This document shows positions 1-7,940 of a DNA stretch of 64,000 nucleotides, in pieces; position 1 is the stretch's first letter; each line of letters starts with the position of its first letter. Under the pieces are notes generated by a model that saw nothing but the letters and a program-made list of their open reading frames with translations, searched no databases and had not been told where the DNA came from. The position numbers and the translations under genes are program-made. Location of the stretch: positions 140,066-204,065 of the forward strand of contig CAXSCR010000002.1 of assembly GCA_964235605.1 (NCBI GenBank), read 5' to 3'. Source of the DNA: DATCRE01 sp964235605 (GTDB lineage: Bacteria > Bacteroidota > Bacteroidia > Cytophagales > Cyclobacteriaceae).

Positions 1-145
1 GTAAAGAACTTCTTGTCTGTAGTTTTAGTCTTAATCATTTGCTTTTCCGGGCGGGCAAAGCTTACACGAACCTAAAAAGCCATTTGTGTTAAAATTGGGA
101 CTAGGCTTAGTAAATTTTTAAAGCTGCATAAAAAAATTAAAAACT
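1..145 (+). other. left-edge sequence with a possible truncated signal-peptide ORF
   Basis: Frame 1 is open from the window edge to a TAA at 73-75 and would encode about 24 residues that look like the hydrophobic stretch of a signal peptide (VKNFLSVVLVLIICFSG) and then stop. It could be the tail of a decayed gene or chance. The remaining bases up to 145 are AT-rich and form the leader of the following esterase gene; no clear promoter box was found. Confidence 0.2.
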
Positions 146-2284
146 ATGAGAAACTCCTTTTTCTGCTACTGCTTACTGTTTTTGACCAATATAATCGCTT
201 CGACAACACAAGCGCAACAAACGTTCAAGACCACTGCAAATTCCGTTATCGGATATCTCGAATATTTACCACAAGATTATAACAGTAATTCAAATAAATA
301 TCCAATTGTAATTTTTTTGCATGGCTTAGGTGAGCGAGGAGTAAACTCAATAATTCCTTCAGAATTACAAACCACAATCTTAACTGTTGCAAAGAATGGC
401 CCACCTAAATATGTAAAAAGCGGCACGCAGTTTCCCTTTATTCTGATCTCACCTCAATTGAAAAATAATTATAGTAATTGGCCAGTAGCATATATTAAAG
501 AAGTCATAGATTATTGTAAAACTTATCTACGAATAGACGAACAAAGAATCTACCTTACAGGATTAAGTCTTGGTGGAGGCGGCACGTGGAGTACGGCGCA
601 AGATTATGCTAAAACATTTGCAGCTATTGCACCTGTTTGTGGCAGCAGCAATGCACCATCAAAAGCATGCAACCTTTCTACAGAGAACTTGCCTGTATGG
701 GCATTCCATGGAGACGCTGATGGCACCGTTAATATTACGAAAAGTGTTAATATGGTAAATGCAATTAATGCGTGTACCCCAGCGCCAAGTCCATTAGCAA
801 AATTGACAATCTATCCTGGTGTTACTCACAATGCATGGGATAACGCTTACAAAACAGATAATTCGCTTCATACACCGAATGTTTATGAATGGATGCTATC
901 CTATACAAATACAATTAACGGTACAAATAAAACGCCACTTGCCAATGCAGGTTCTGATTTAACTTATGCGCTCTCAGTAACTGGAGTAACGATTTCTGGT
1001 TCAGGAACCGATAGCGATGGTACGATTAGTAGTTATACATGGTCGCAGATTAGCGGTCCTTCACAATCAACACTTACAAATTCATTAACATCGAAACTTA
1101 GTCTGTCAGGCTTAGCGGTAGGTGTCTACATGTATAAATTAACTGTAGGTGATAATAATGGTGATACTAATTCTGATTATGTTAAGGTTACTATCCAGGT
1201 AAACTCGGCGCCCACGGTAAGTGCGGGATCTGATAAATCGGTAGTTTTGCCCACAGATTCAGTGACAATTGTTGGAAGCGCAATTGATCCTGATGGGTCA
1301 ATAAGTTCCTATAAATGGTCAGAAGTTTCAGGACCTGCAGTTCAGCTATCGGGTGCAACAACACCTAGTCTTTCTGTCTCATCTTTAATGTCAGGTTCAT
1401 ATGTTTTTAGGCTTACTGTAAAAGATAACTTGGGCGCAGCAAAATCAGATGAAGTGGAAGTTAATGTTTTATCTCCTATTAATTTAGATCCTATTGTGAG
1501 TGCTGGTCCTGATAGAGTTTTAAAATTGCCATCAGATCCGGCTACGCTCTTTGGTACTGCCTCTGATTCAGACGGCACAATTACATCATATCAATGGACT
1601 CTGATTTCAGGTGGTTCTTATAACATCACAAGTTCAACAGTATTGCGTCCTAAGATCTCTGAGTTGTTGCCTGGAACTTATGTATTTAAAATAACAATTA
1701 CCGATGATGGAGGCGCTACAGCTACCGATGAGGTTACTGTCATAGCAGATTATCCAGCAAATGTCAGTGCTGGCGGGGATAAAACAATTACGCTTCCTGT
1801 AAGTTCGGTAACACTGAATGGAACTGCTACTGATGATGACGGAACCATCAAATCTTATGCATGGACTAAATATTCAGGTCCTACAGCAGTATTAGCGAAT
1901 CAGAATACATCGACACTGACAGTGTCTTCGTTGATTGCGGGTACTTATATTTTTAAATTAACGGTAACAGATAATATCGGCGTACAATCCATTGATTATG
2001 CTACTGTGACGGTTCTTTCTGCTAGTGGAGCACGTTCAGCTGCCAACATTGCGAATACAATCCTAGATGAGAATGGATCCGTAATGTCAAATAGCCTTTT
2101 TGACTCCGGAAACATCCTTGAGAACACCGTAGTTACTGTTTATAATGAAAAAGGAATAATAATATTCGCTGGAAAATGGAGTGATGAACTATACCAAGAA
2201 GTATTTAATAAGCAAGGCCTATATGTATATAAACTATTCTCTGGCACCGAAAAAGCAACAGGCAAAGTATACATCAATAGGTAG
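146..2284 (+). CDS. secreted alpha/beta-hydrolase (esterase/depolymerase type) with PKD-like repeats and T9SS-like tail
   Basis: A 712-residue exported protein. Residues 1-24 form a signal peptide ending TQAQ. Residues about 28-255 are an alpha/beta-hydrolase of the polyhydroxybutyrate-depolymerase/feruloyl-esterase kind: oxyanion segment IFLHGLGERG near residue 55, nucleophile elbow GLSLGGG with Ser141, likely acid Asp192 in HGDADGTV, and likely catalytic His228. Then follow about four PKD-like beta-sandwich repeats of some 90 residues, each with a motif like SGTDSDGTISSYTWSQISG, typical spacers in surface hydrolases. The last 60 residues (VYNEKGIIIF ... GLYVYKL) resemble a T9SS type A sorting tail. 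A close paralogue starts at 2685. The substrate (ester-linked polysaccharide or polyester) is not readable from sequence. A hairpin terminator follows at 2316, so it is probably monocistronic. Confidence 0.85.
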   Translation: MRNSFFCYCLLFLTNIIASTTQAQQTFKTTANSVIGYLEYLPQDYNSNSNKYPIVIFLHGLGERGVNSIIPSELQTTILTVAKNGPPKYVKSGTQFPFILISPQLKNNYSNWPVAYIKEVIDYCKTYLRIDEQRIYLTGLSLGGGGTWSTAQDYAKTFAAIAPVCGSSNAPSKACNLSTENLPVWAFHGDADGTVNITKSVNMVNAINACTPAPSPLAKLTIYPGVTHNAWDNAYKTDNSLHTPNVYEWMLSYTNTINGTNKTPLANAGSDLTYALSVTGVTISGSGTDSDGTISSYTWSQISGPSQSTLTNSLTSKLSLSGLAVGVYMYKLTVGDNNGDTNSDYVKVTIQVNSAPTVSAGSDKSVVLPTDSVTIVGSAIDPDGSISSYKWSEVSGPAVQLSGATTPSLSVSSLMSGSYVFRLTVKDNLGAAKSDEVEVNVLSPINLDPIVSAGPDRVLKLPSDPATLFGTASDSDGTITSYQWTLISGGSYNITSSTVLRPKISELLPGTYVFKITITDDGGATATDEVTVIADYPANVSAGGDKTITLPVSSVTLNGTATDDDGTIKSYAWTKYSGPTAVLANQNTSTLTVSSLIAGTYIFKLTVTDNIGVQSIDYATVTVLSASGARSAANIANTILDENGSVMSNSLFDSGNILENTVVTVYNEKGIIIFAGKWSDELYQEVFNKQGLYVYKLFSGTEKATGKVYINR

Positions 2285-2684
2285 CTTTTTAGAGATATAT
2301 AAGAATTTTTGCTAATAAAAGACAGGTCTTAAGCCTGTCTTTTATTTTTAACGACTTTGTAATTCATTGTATTAGTTGGTTTCGCATTAGTACCTTTGAC
2401 GATCGCAAACGAAACCGCAATCATAATTATTTCCTTAAGTAAACCAATATCTCAATTTTACCTTGGAAAAAATTAACCAATGTTAAATAATGCTTTTTCA
2501 TATTAGGTAGGCTTAGTTTAACGACACATTTAACGTTTTAAAACTTCATTATAACGGTTATATTTCACATTTAGCTATATGCCTTACCGAACTCCTTAAA
2601 TACGGCCTTATCTTCGGAACTCAAATCAATAGAATCATTCGCTTAATGAAAGCACACAGAATATGTAGCCTGTAAATTACAATT
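2285..2684. other. 400-base intergenic region between the two esterase paralogues
   Basis: Holds the terminator at 2316-2345 and an imperfect inverted repeat with 7-bp arms (GGTTTCG at 2378-2384 and CGAAACC at 2410-2416). No ORF with coding character and no tRNA-like fold was seen. The 3-prime half must hold the promoter of the second esterase, but no TAnnTTTG box stands out. Confidence 0.5.
2316..2345 (+). terminator. intrinsic terminator after first esterase
   Basis: A near-perfect stem AAAAGACAGG / CCTGTCTTTT around a short loop, followed by TTTATTTTT, lies 33 bases after the stop codon. The geometry is that of a Rho-independent terminator; the A-rich 5-prime side would let it work on both strands. 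Confidence 0.85.
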
Positions 2685-4847
2685 ATGAAAAAAATTTATT
2701 TCTTTGGCCTGTTGGTGTTGACAACCTTTACTTTTTCAACATACGCCCAGCAAACCTTCAAAACAACCCTCCCATCAACAATAGGATATTTAGAATACTT
2801 GCCGGACGATTATGAAAGCAATTCAGATAAATACCCGATTGTTATTTTTTTGCATGGTATGGGCGAAAAAGGTGTCACGTCCGATATTCCAAGTGAAATT
2901 CAAAAAACTATTGAAATTGTTGAAAGAAACGGGCCGCCAAAACATGTTAAAGCCGGTACCAAGTTTCCATTTATTCTGATTTCCCCACAGCTAAAGCGAT
3001 GTTATGGCGATTGGAATACTTGGTATGTTAAAGAAGTAATTGACTATTGTAAGACATACTTACGTATTGACGAACGTCGAATTTATCTAACAGGGTTAAG
3101 CCTTGGAGGAGGGGGGGTGTGGTATACTGCTCAAGATTATCCTCAGCTATTTGCGGCAATCGCACCGGTTTGCGGCAGTCGTAATACACGTGCGAAGGCC
3201 TGTGAAATTGCACAGGAAAATTTACCAGTTTGGGCATTTCATGGTGAGGCAGACAACATTGTTGTTATTTCCAAAAGCATCAATATGATCAACGATATTA
3301 ATAAATGTGTTCCGGTTATAAACCCACTTGCTAAGCTTACTATATATCCAGACGTAGCTGGAATTGAACCACATAATGCTTGGGACAGAGCTTATAGAAC
3401 AGACAACTCTCTCCATCAACCCAATCTTTATGAATGGATGCTATCCTATTCAAATACAACCAACGCGAATAACAAATTACCATTCGCTAATGCAGGGAGT
3501 GATCAAACTGTTAATAAGACGAAGATTAATATTCTAGGATCTGGTTATGATACGGATGGATCTATAAACACCTACTCATGGGACAAAATAACGGGCCCAT
3601 CTATAACTTGTGATAATTTTCAATCTGCAGAACTTAAGCTAACTAATCTACAAGCTGGTGTATATGTATTTAGATTAAAAGTAACGGATGACAGTGGTAA
3701 CTCCGACTCTGATTACATTACTGTCACCGTTGAATTAAATGGTAATGTAGAGCCTGTTGCAAATGCAGGGGAAGATAAAACCGTTGAATTACCAACTAAT
3801 GCAGTAACATTACAAGGAAGTGGATCAGATGACGATGGATCAATAGTAGCCTATTCATGGACACAAGTTTCAGGAGTTAGTGCGTTACTGAATGGTGAAA
3901 ATACAGCCACGCTTTCTGCATTATCTTTAGTAGAAGGATCATATGTATTTCGACTTTCTGTAAAGGATAACATGGGTACAGTAAACTCAGATGATGTAGT
4001 GGTAGATGTAGTCTCCCAGTTAATTTCAACACCTACTGTCAGTGCAGGCCCTGACCGAAAGCTTAGTCTGCCCTCTGACCCAGCAATGCTTTTTGGTACA
4101 ATATCAGATCCAGATGATAGAATTGTATCTTATCAATGGACAAAAGTTTCTGGAGGAAATTACGACATAACCAGCTCAACGATTTTACGTCCAAGAGTTT
4201 ATAATCTATCCTCTGGTACATATGTTTTTAGAGTAACAATTACCGATGATAGTGGTGCAACTTCACGTGATGAAGTCACTGTTATAGCAGATTATCCACC
4301 AGTTGCGCATGCTGGCACAGATCTGAGTTTAACACTTCCGCTAAATATAATTACGTTACATGGATCAGGTACCGATTCTGATGGTACCATAGCATCATAT
4401 GTGTGGTCTTTATATGAAGGCCCAGCATCAGTAAGGTTAACAAATAAAAACACCCCGATCGTTACTGCTTCTAAAATATCAACTCCCGGTAGTTATATTT
4501 TCAAATTGACTGTTACCGATAATGTAGGCATACAATCACTTGACTATGCTACCTTGACTGTGGTTTCACCTTCAGGTCGAACTGCTTTTGGTGGAGAACA
4601 AAATATTGAAGCTAGCCTGAATGAGGAGCTATCCATAAATAGCACATCAAACCAAATAATTCTATTAGATAATGCTAGTGAAAATAACTTCGTCTCCATC
4701 TATGATGCACAAGGGTATAAGGTGTTCGATGGAAAATGGAACATCAATTTATATACAGAGATATTTAATAGAAAGGGCTTATATATCTATAACCTTTCAA
4801 AAGCCGGAAAACGTATATCTGGCAAAGTTTATATACCTGCGAACTAA
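2685..4847 (+). CDS. secreted alpha/beta-hydrolase with PKD-like repeats, paralogue of the 146-2284 gene
   Basis: A 720-residue exported protein, colinear along its whole length with its upstream neighbour. Signal peptide 1-21 (ending STYAQ). The hydrolase domain spans about 25-255 with oxyanion segment IFLHGMGEKG, nucleophile Ser139 in GLSLGGGG, likely Asp190 in HGEAD and His230 in EPHNAWD. Four PKD-like repeats (for example GSGSDDDGSIVAYSWTQVSG) follow, then a C-terminal tail (VSIYDAQGYKVF ... GLYIYNL ... SGKVYI) like a T9SS sorting domain. The pair most likely arose by tandem gene duplication: catalytic cores are very similar while repeat regions diverge. It has its own leader and its own terminator (4861), so the copies are transcribed separately. 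The substrate is unknown. Confidence 0.85.
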   Translation: MKKIYFFGLLVLTTFTFSTYAQQTFKTTLPSTIGYLEYLPDDYESNSDKYPIVIFLHGMGEKGVTSDIPSEIQKTIEIVERNGPPKHVKAGTKFPFILISPQLKRCYGDWNTWYVKEVIDYCKTYLRIDERRIYLTGLSLGGGGVWYTAQDYPQLFAAIAPVCGSRNTRAKACEIAQENLPVWAFHGEADNIVVISKSINMINDINKCVPVINPLAKLTIYPDVAGIEPHNAWDRAYRTDNSLHQPNLYEWMLSYSNTTNANNKLPFANAGSDQTVNKTKINILGSGYDTDGSINTYSWDKITGPSITCDNFQSAELKLTNLQAGVYVFRLKVTDDSGNSDSDYITVTVELNGNVEPVANAGEDKTVELPTNAVTLQGSGSDDDGSIVAYSWTQVSGVSALLNGENTATLSALSLVEGSYVFRLSVKDNMGTVNSDDVVVDVVSQLISTPTVSAGPDRKLSLPSDPAMLFGTISDPDDRIVSYQWTKVSGGNYDITSSTILRPRVYNLSSGTYVFRVTITDDSGATSRDEVTVIADYPPVAHAGTDLSLTLPLNIITLHGSGTDSDGTIASYVWSLYEGPASVRLTNKNTPIVTASKISTPGSYIFKLTVTDNVGIQSLDYATLTVVSPSGRTAFGGEQNIEASLNEELSINSTSNQIILLDNASENNFVSIYDAQGYKVFDGKWNINLYTEIFNRKGLYIYNLSKAGKRISGKVYIPAN

Positions 4848-4860
4848 GCAGTAAAAATAA

Positions 4861-4900
4861 AAAAGAGGCTGTCTTCGATAGGTAACAGTCTCTTTATTTT
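4861..4900 (+). terminator. intrinsic terminator after second esterase
   Basis: Stem AAAGAGGCTGT / ACAGTCTCTTT with one G-U pair, an 8-10 base loop and a following TATTTTT run, starting 14 bases after the stop codon. It may also end the convergent minus-strand gene at 4949-5290. Confidence 0.8.
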
Positions 4901-4948
4901 TGGTTTATAAACCAATGTGAATCAGATCCTAACAATAGATTCCTAGTT

Positions 4949-5290
4949 TTAATAAATATATTTCTTAAAAACATTATCCAATTCGCTGTAGAAAAGCTTT
5001 TCGTTACCTTCAGATAATGCAGCGCTCTCTGTTTTTTTAATTTGTTCAATAATGGTAATGTAATGAGGCGTATTAACGGGCGCTATTAGCAATTCTTTGA
5101 GCTCCTTTTTAATGAATTCGATTTTAACATTCGACAATTCCCTTACGTTATATTTATCAGAAAGATATTCTTTCAAATAACGCTCATCTAAAAAGTCTTT
5201 GATGAGGTCATTTCTGAGTTGACGAATCAGATCGATGATTTTTTCATCAGACCATTGTGTGGTGGTTTTTATAATAGTGTTGCTTTCCAT
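4949..5290 (-). CDS. hypothetical small helical protein
   Basis: A 113-residue protein that I do not recognise. It has no signal peptide and no membrane segment, so it is probably cytoplasmic. The sequence is rich in Lys, Glu, Leu and Ile and reads as amphipathic helices (DEKIIDLIRQLRNDLIKDFL, VKIEFIKKELKELL, IEQIKKTESAALSEGNEKLF). It is divergent from cysE (about 200 bases between starts) and convergent with the second esterase. No cysteine, metal or nucleotide motif is visible. ATG start at 5290; no alternative upstream start was evident. Coding character is plausible because of strong codon-level helix periodicity, but the function is unknown. Confidence 0.6.
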   Translation of the reverse strand: MESNTIIKTTTQWSDEKIIDLIRQLRNDLIKDFLDERYLKEYLSDKYNVRELSNVKIEFIKKELKELLIAPVNTPHYITIIEQIKKTESAALSEGNEKLFYSELDNVFKKYIY

Positions 5291-5408
5291 GTCTCCAAAT
5301 ATCAGGTGTTTTCTATGACAACTTCTGTCAGCAAAGTACCTTATTTTTATTTTAATGATAACGTTAAGGTTATAAATAATTATGCGTTTGGCTAATAAAA
5401 CACCTCCT

Positions 5409-5428
5409 TAATCTAACAAATTAGATTA
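5409..5428. promoter_or_regulatory. perfect 8-bp inverted repeat upstream of cysE
   Basis: TAATCTAA-CAAA-TTAGATTA is a perfect palindrome with a 4-base spacer. It ends 18 bases upstream of a TAAATTTG element and so sits over the expected -33 region of cysE, the usual place for a dimeric transcription factor. It has no T-run and little GC, so it is not a terminator. Confidence 0.5.
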
Positions 5429-5446
5429 ATTGTTGTTTTTTGGTAA

Positions 5447-5454
5447 TAAATTTG
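5447..5454 (+). promoter_or_regulatory. candidate -7 box of cysE promoter
   Basis: TAAATTTG fits the Bacteroidota -7 consensus TAnnTTTG. Initiation about 7 bases downstream would give a 25-base leader before the ATG at 5487, which argues against the longer TTG start at 5430. No TTG lies at the usual -33 spacing; the palindrome 5409-5428 occupies that place, as expected for a factor-controlled promoter. Confidence 0.45.
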
Positions 5455-5486
5455 AACGAATCCGGAAAAAACTCTATTTATGGCTC

Positions 5487-6314
5487 ATGGACAAAATTTT
5501 TTTACACAAACTGTTTCTTTCACATCAGGAATGTCCTTTCTGTCCAGCTCCCGTAGAGGTTTCTAATTTTTTCACATCTTTATTAGGGGCTCTATTTTCT
5601 GATTTTACCCAAATTTCGAATCTCAATGAAGAGCAATTTGTCCAACACATGGGCGACCTGTGCCATGAACTCGAACGCATTATAAAGTTCGACCCATCTA
5701 AGCCATCTGATTATTATAAAAACATAGCAGTCCAGTTTTTTGAGTTATTGCCCATCATATATGAAAAACTTCAACAAGACGTAACAGCAATGTATGAGGG
5801 TGATCCTGCAGCGAAAAGCAGAAGCGAGGTCACTCGTACCTATCCTGGTTTTTATGCTGTTGCTGCGTATCGGGTGGCCCACCAGCTCCATTTAATGGGT
5901 ATACAGGGTATCCCAAGAGTCATCACTGAACATGCGCATAGTAAAACTGGTATTGATATTCACCCCGCCGCTAGCATAGGCTCAAACTTTTGTATTGACC
6001 ACGGAACCGGAGTAGTAATCGGTGAAACTTCTGTGATTGGCAATCATGTTAAATTATACCAGGGTGTGACTTTAGGTGCTTTAAGTGTAAATAAAGAAGA
6101 TGCTGAGAGGAAACGGCATCCAACAATAGAAGATAACGTAATTATATATGCTGGTGCAACGATACTTGGTGGTGAAACCATTATAGGCCATGATACCGTT
6201 ATTGGAGGGAATGTATGGCTCACAAAAAGTACACCTCCTAATTCTAAAATCTATTATCAGGCAAGAATGCATAATGATAATACAGACGAAACGGATTTGG
6301 TTGTATTTAAATAG
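5487..6314 (+). CDS. cysE: serine O-acetyltransferase
   Basis: Transfers acetyl from acetyl-CoA to L-serine, giving O-acetylserine, the acceptor for sulfide in cysteine synthesis; cytoplasmic. 275 residues from the ATG. The N-terminal half is helical and carries a CPFC motif near residue 17; the C-terminal half is a left-handed beta-helix of hexapeptide repeats (for example IGSNFCIDHGTGVVIGE). The Asp of GIDIHPAA and the His of IDHGTG match the catalytic Asp/His pair of the family. The frame is open upstream to a TTG at 5430, but the probable -7 box at 5447-5454 lies inside that extension, so ATG 5487 is chosen. cysM follows after 73 bases, giving a two-step cysteine pathway in one unit. Confidence 0.92.
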   Translation: MDKIFLHKLFLSHQECPFCPAPVEVSNFFTSLLGALFSDFTQISNLNEEQFVQHMGDLCHELERIIKFDPSKPSDYYKNIAVQFFELLPIIYEKLQQDVTAMYEGDPAAKSRSEVTRTYPGFYAVAAYRVAHQLHLMGIQGIPRVITEHAHSKTGIDIHPAASIGSNFCIDHGTGVVIGETSVIGNHVKLYQGVTLGALSVNKEDAERKRHPTIEDNVIIYAGATILGGETIIGHDTVIGGNVWLTKSTPPNSKIYYQARMHNDNTDETDLVVFK

Positions 6315-6387
6315 TTTTAAATATCTAAACACACAAGTATCCTAGCTGGATTTAAAGCTATTTATTCTCGACGCTTAATTGAATAAT

Positions 6388-7266
6388 ATGGTACTCTCTG
6401 AATTAATCGGAAATACACCCCTTGTAGCGATTCAACGCATTTCTTTGAAGAAGAATGTTACTGTGCTAGGAAAACTAGAAGGTAACAATCCGGGTGGAAG
6501 TGTAAAAGATAGGGCAGCTTTTAACATGATAAAAGGTGCATTAGATCGTGGTGAAATTAAGCGTGGTGATAAACTTGTGGAAGCTACTAGTGGAAATACA
6601 GGCATCGCGCTAGCAATGATTGCCACGATTTTGGGATTTGAGATCACCCTTATTATGCCTGATAATTCTACCCGCGAACGTGTACTTTCGATGGAGGCTT
6701 ATGGCGCCAAAGTAATTTTAACCCCGGCTACAAAAAGCATAGAATATTCACGTGAGCTCGCTGAGCAGATGGCTGCCAAAGACGGATATTATATTCTGAA
6801 TCAGTTTAGCAATCCGGACAACTACAAGGCACATTACAAAACAACTGGCCCAGAAATATGGAATGATACCCATGGCAAAGTAACTCACTTTGTTTCTGCC
6901 ATGGGTACGACCGGTACGATAATGGGTGTTTCAAGATACCTGAAAGAGAAAAACCCAACCATTCAAATAGTAGGTACCCAACCAACAGATGGTTCTTGCA
7001 TTCCAGGGATCAGACGTTGGTCTCCGGAGTTTCTTCCAAAGATTTTCGAGCCTCATCGCGTTGACAGGGTCATTGATGTAAGTGAAGCTGATGCTGTTAC
7101 CATGACAAGAAGATTAGCAAAAGAAGAAGGCATACTCGCGGGAACAAGTAGCGGTGGTGCGATGCAGGCAGCTTTAAACATTGCTGATGAAATTGACTCC
7201 GGCTTAATTGTATTTATTGTGTGTGATAGGGGAGATAGATATTTGAGTTCAGATTTGTTTGGGTAG
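6388..7266 (+). CDS. cysM: cysteine synthase B (O-acetylserine sulfhydrylase)
   Basis: A PLP enzyme that joins O-acetylserine and sulfide (or thiosulfate) to make cysteine; cytoplasmic. 292 residues from ATG 6388 (a TTG three codons upstream is also possible). The PLP lysine is Lys40 in NNPGGSVKDRAAF, the substrate loop is TSGNTGIA, and the phosphate-binding glycine loop is GTTGTI, with GTSSGGA near the C-terminus. KLEGNNPGGSVKDRAA is closer to CysM than CysK. Length is usual for the family. It lies directly downstream of cysE, without a terminator between, so both are probably co-transcribed and under the palindrome at 5409. Confidence 0.93.
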   Translation: MVLSELIGNTPLVAIQRISLKKNVTVLGKLEGNNPGGSVKDRAAFNMIKGALDRGEIKRGDKLVEATSGNTGIALAMIATILGFEITLIMPDNSTRERVLSMEAYGAKVILTPATKSIEYSRELAEQMAAKDGYYILNQFSNPDNYKAHYKTTGPEIWNDTHGKVTHFVSAMGTTGTIMGVSRYLKEKNPTIQIVGTQPTDGSCIPGIRRWSPEFLPKIFEPHRVDRVIDVSEADAVTMTRRLAKEEGILAGTSSGGAMQAALNIADEIDSGLIVFIVCDRGDRYLSSDLFG

Positions 7267-7350
7267 CATGGATTAACTTTTTTATAGAGAATGCATTAAA
7301 CTTACTATAATTAATGACTTAAGTACTGCGATAAAGAGAAACTCATTGAA

Positions 7351-7810
7351 GGGAAAATCTTTCACGGAGCGTCTTGTACTGTCGGCTAACTTTTAGGTGT
7401 TGTCTGTTAACCCTTTTGCAATTGATTTATCACCGCAGATTGGCTATAGAATAAATGGAAAGTTTGTAGTCAAGGTAGGAGGCACTTATCGACATACTTT
7501 TAGTGATACTATAAAGTCTTGGCACCTCAGGTTTTTGGCTTTAAAGCCTTTACAAGTTATGACGTATTGAATACCTATTTGCCTATGCCGAGTTTGACAG
7601 AAATTTCACCTTGGAGTGAAAAAGACGGATTAAGGTTCTACACGCATCTGGAAAGAAGCGTTGTTACTTGGAGCGGGAAAGAAATCCATACATCCTAAAA
7701 TTGAAATGACAATTGTACTAGCGTATAACTTTTTGTATCAGGCCAATGATTCGATATATCCAAGAGCTTGGTTGTCAGGGTTGGCTTTCAAAGCAGCACA
7801 TTAGGGGATG
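7351..7810 (+). pseudogene. decayed outer-membrane/beta-strand-rich family gene, several frameshifts
   Basis: The gap after cysM carries protein-like sequence in pieces that jump frame. Frame 2 from about 7397 gives DLSPQIGYRINGKFVVKVGG and TYRHTFSDTIKSW; frame 1 from 7531 gives VFGFKAFTSYDVLNTY; frame 3 from 7581 gives AYAEFDRNF; frame 2 again from 7646 gives IWKEALLLGAGKKSIHPKIE and then VLAYNFLYQANDSIYPRAW; frame 1 ends with VGFQSS. Joined, these resemble the C-terminal half of a Bacteroidota beta-barrel-like protein of unknown function. At least four frame changes and missing N-terminal coding sequence mean it is dead. No partner gene in the window encodes an intact copy. Confidence 0.6.
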
Positions 7811-7883
7811 GTAAAAAAAGGACGCTAACATTATCCGAATCAAAAAAATCACCGACTATTCATTATCAGGTAATGGTTACAAC

Positions 7884-7917
7884 AAAAAAGACTGCCATGT
7901 TACCTGACAATCTTTTT
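7884..7917 (-). terminator. intrinsic terminator of the Calx-beta lipoprotein gene
   Basis: On the minus strand the RNA would form an 11-bp stem AAAGAUUGUCA / UGGCAGUCUUU with two G-U pairs and a 7-base loop, followed by a U run. It lies about 24 bases after the stop codon of the minus-strand gene ending at 7941. Confidence 0.65.
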
Positions 7918-7940
7918 ACTTTGAATGTTTTTATCTGCAA

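Noticed and set aside
5430..5486. TTG start for cysE, adding 19 residues
   Set aside because: The probable -7 box (5447-5454) lies inside this extension and the ATG at 5487 gives a normal leader.
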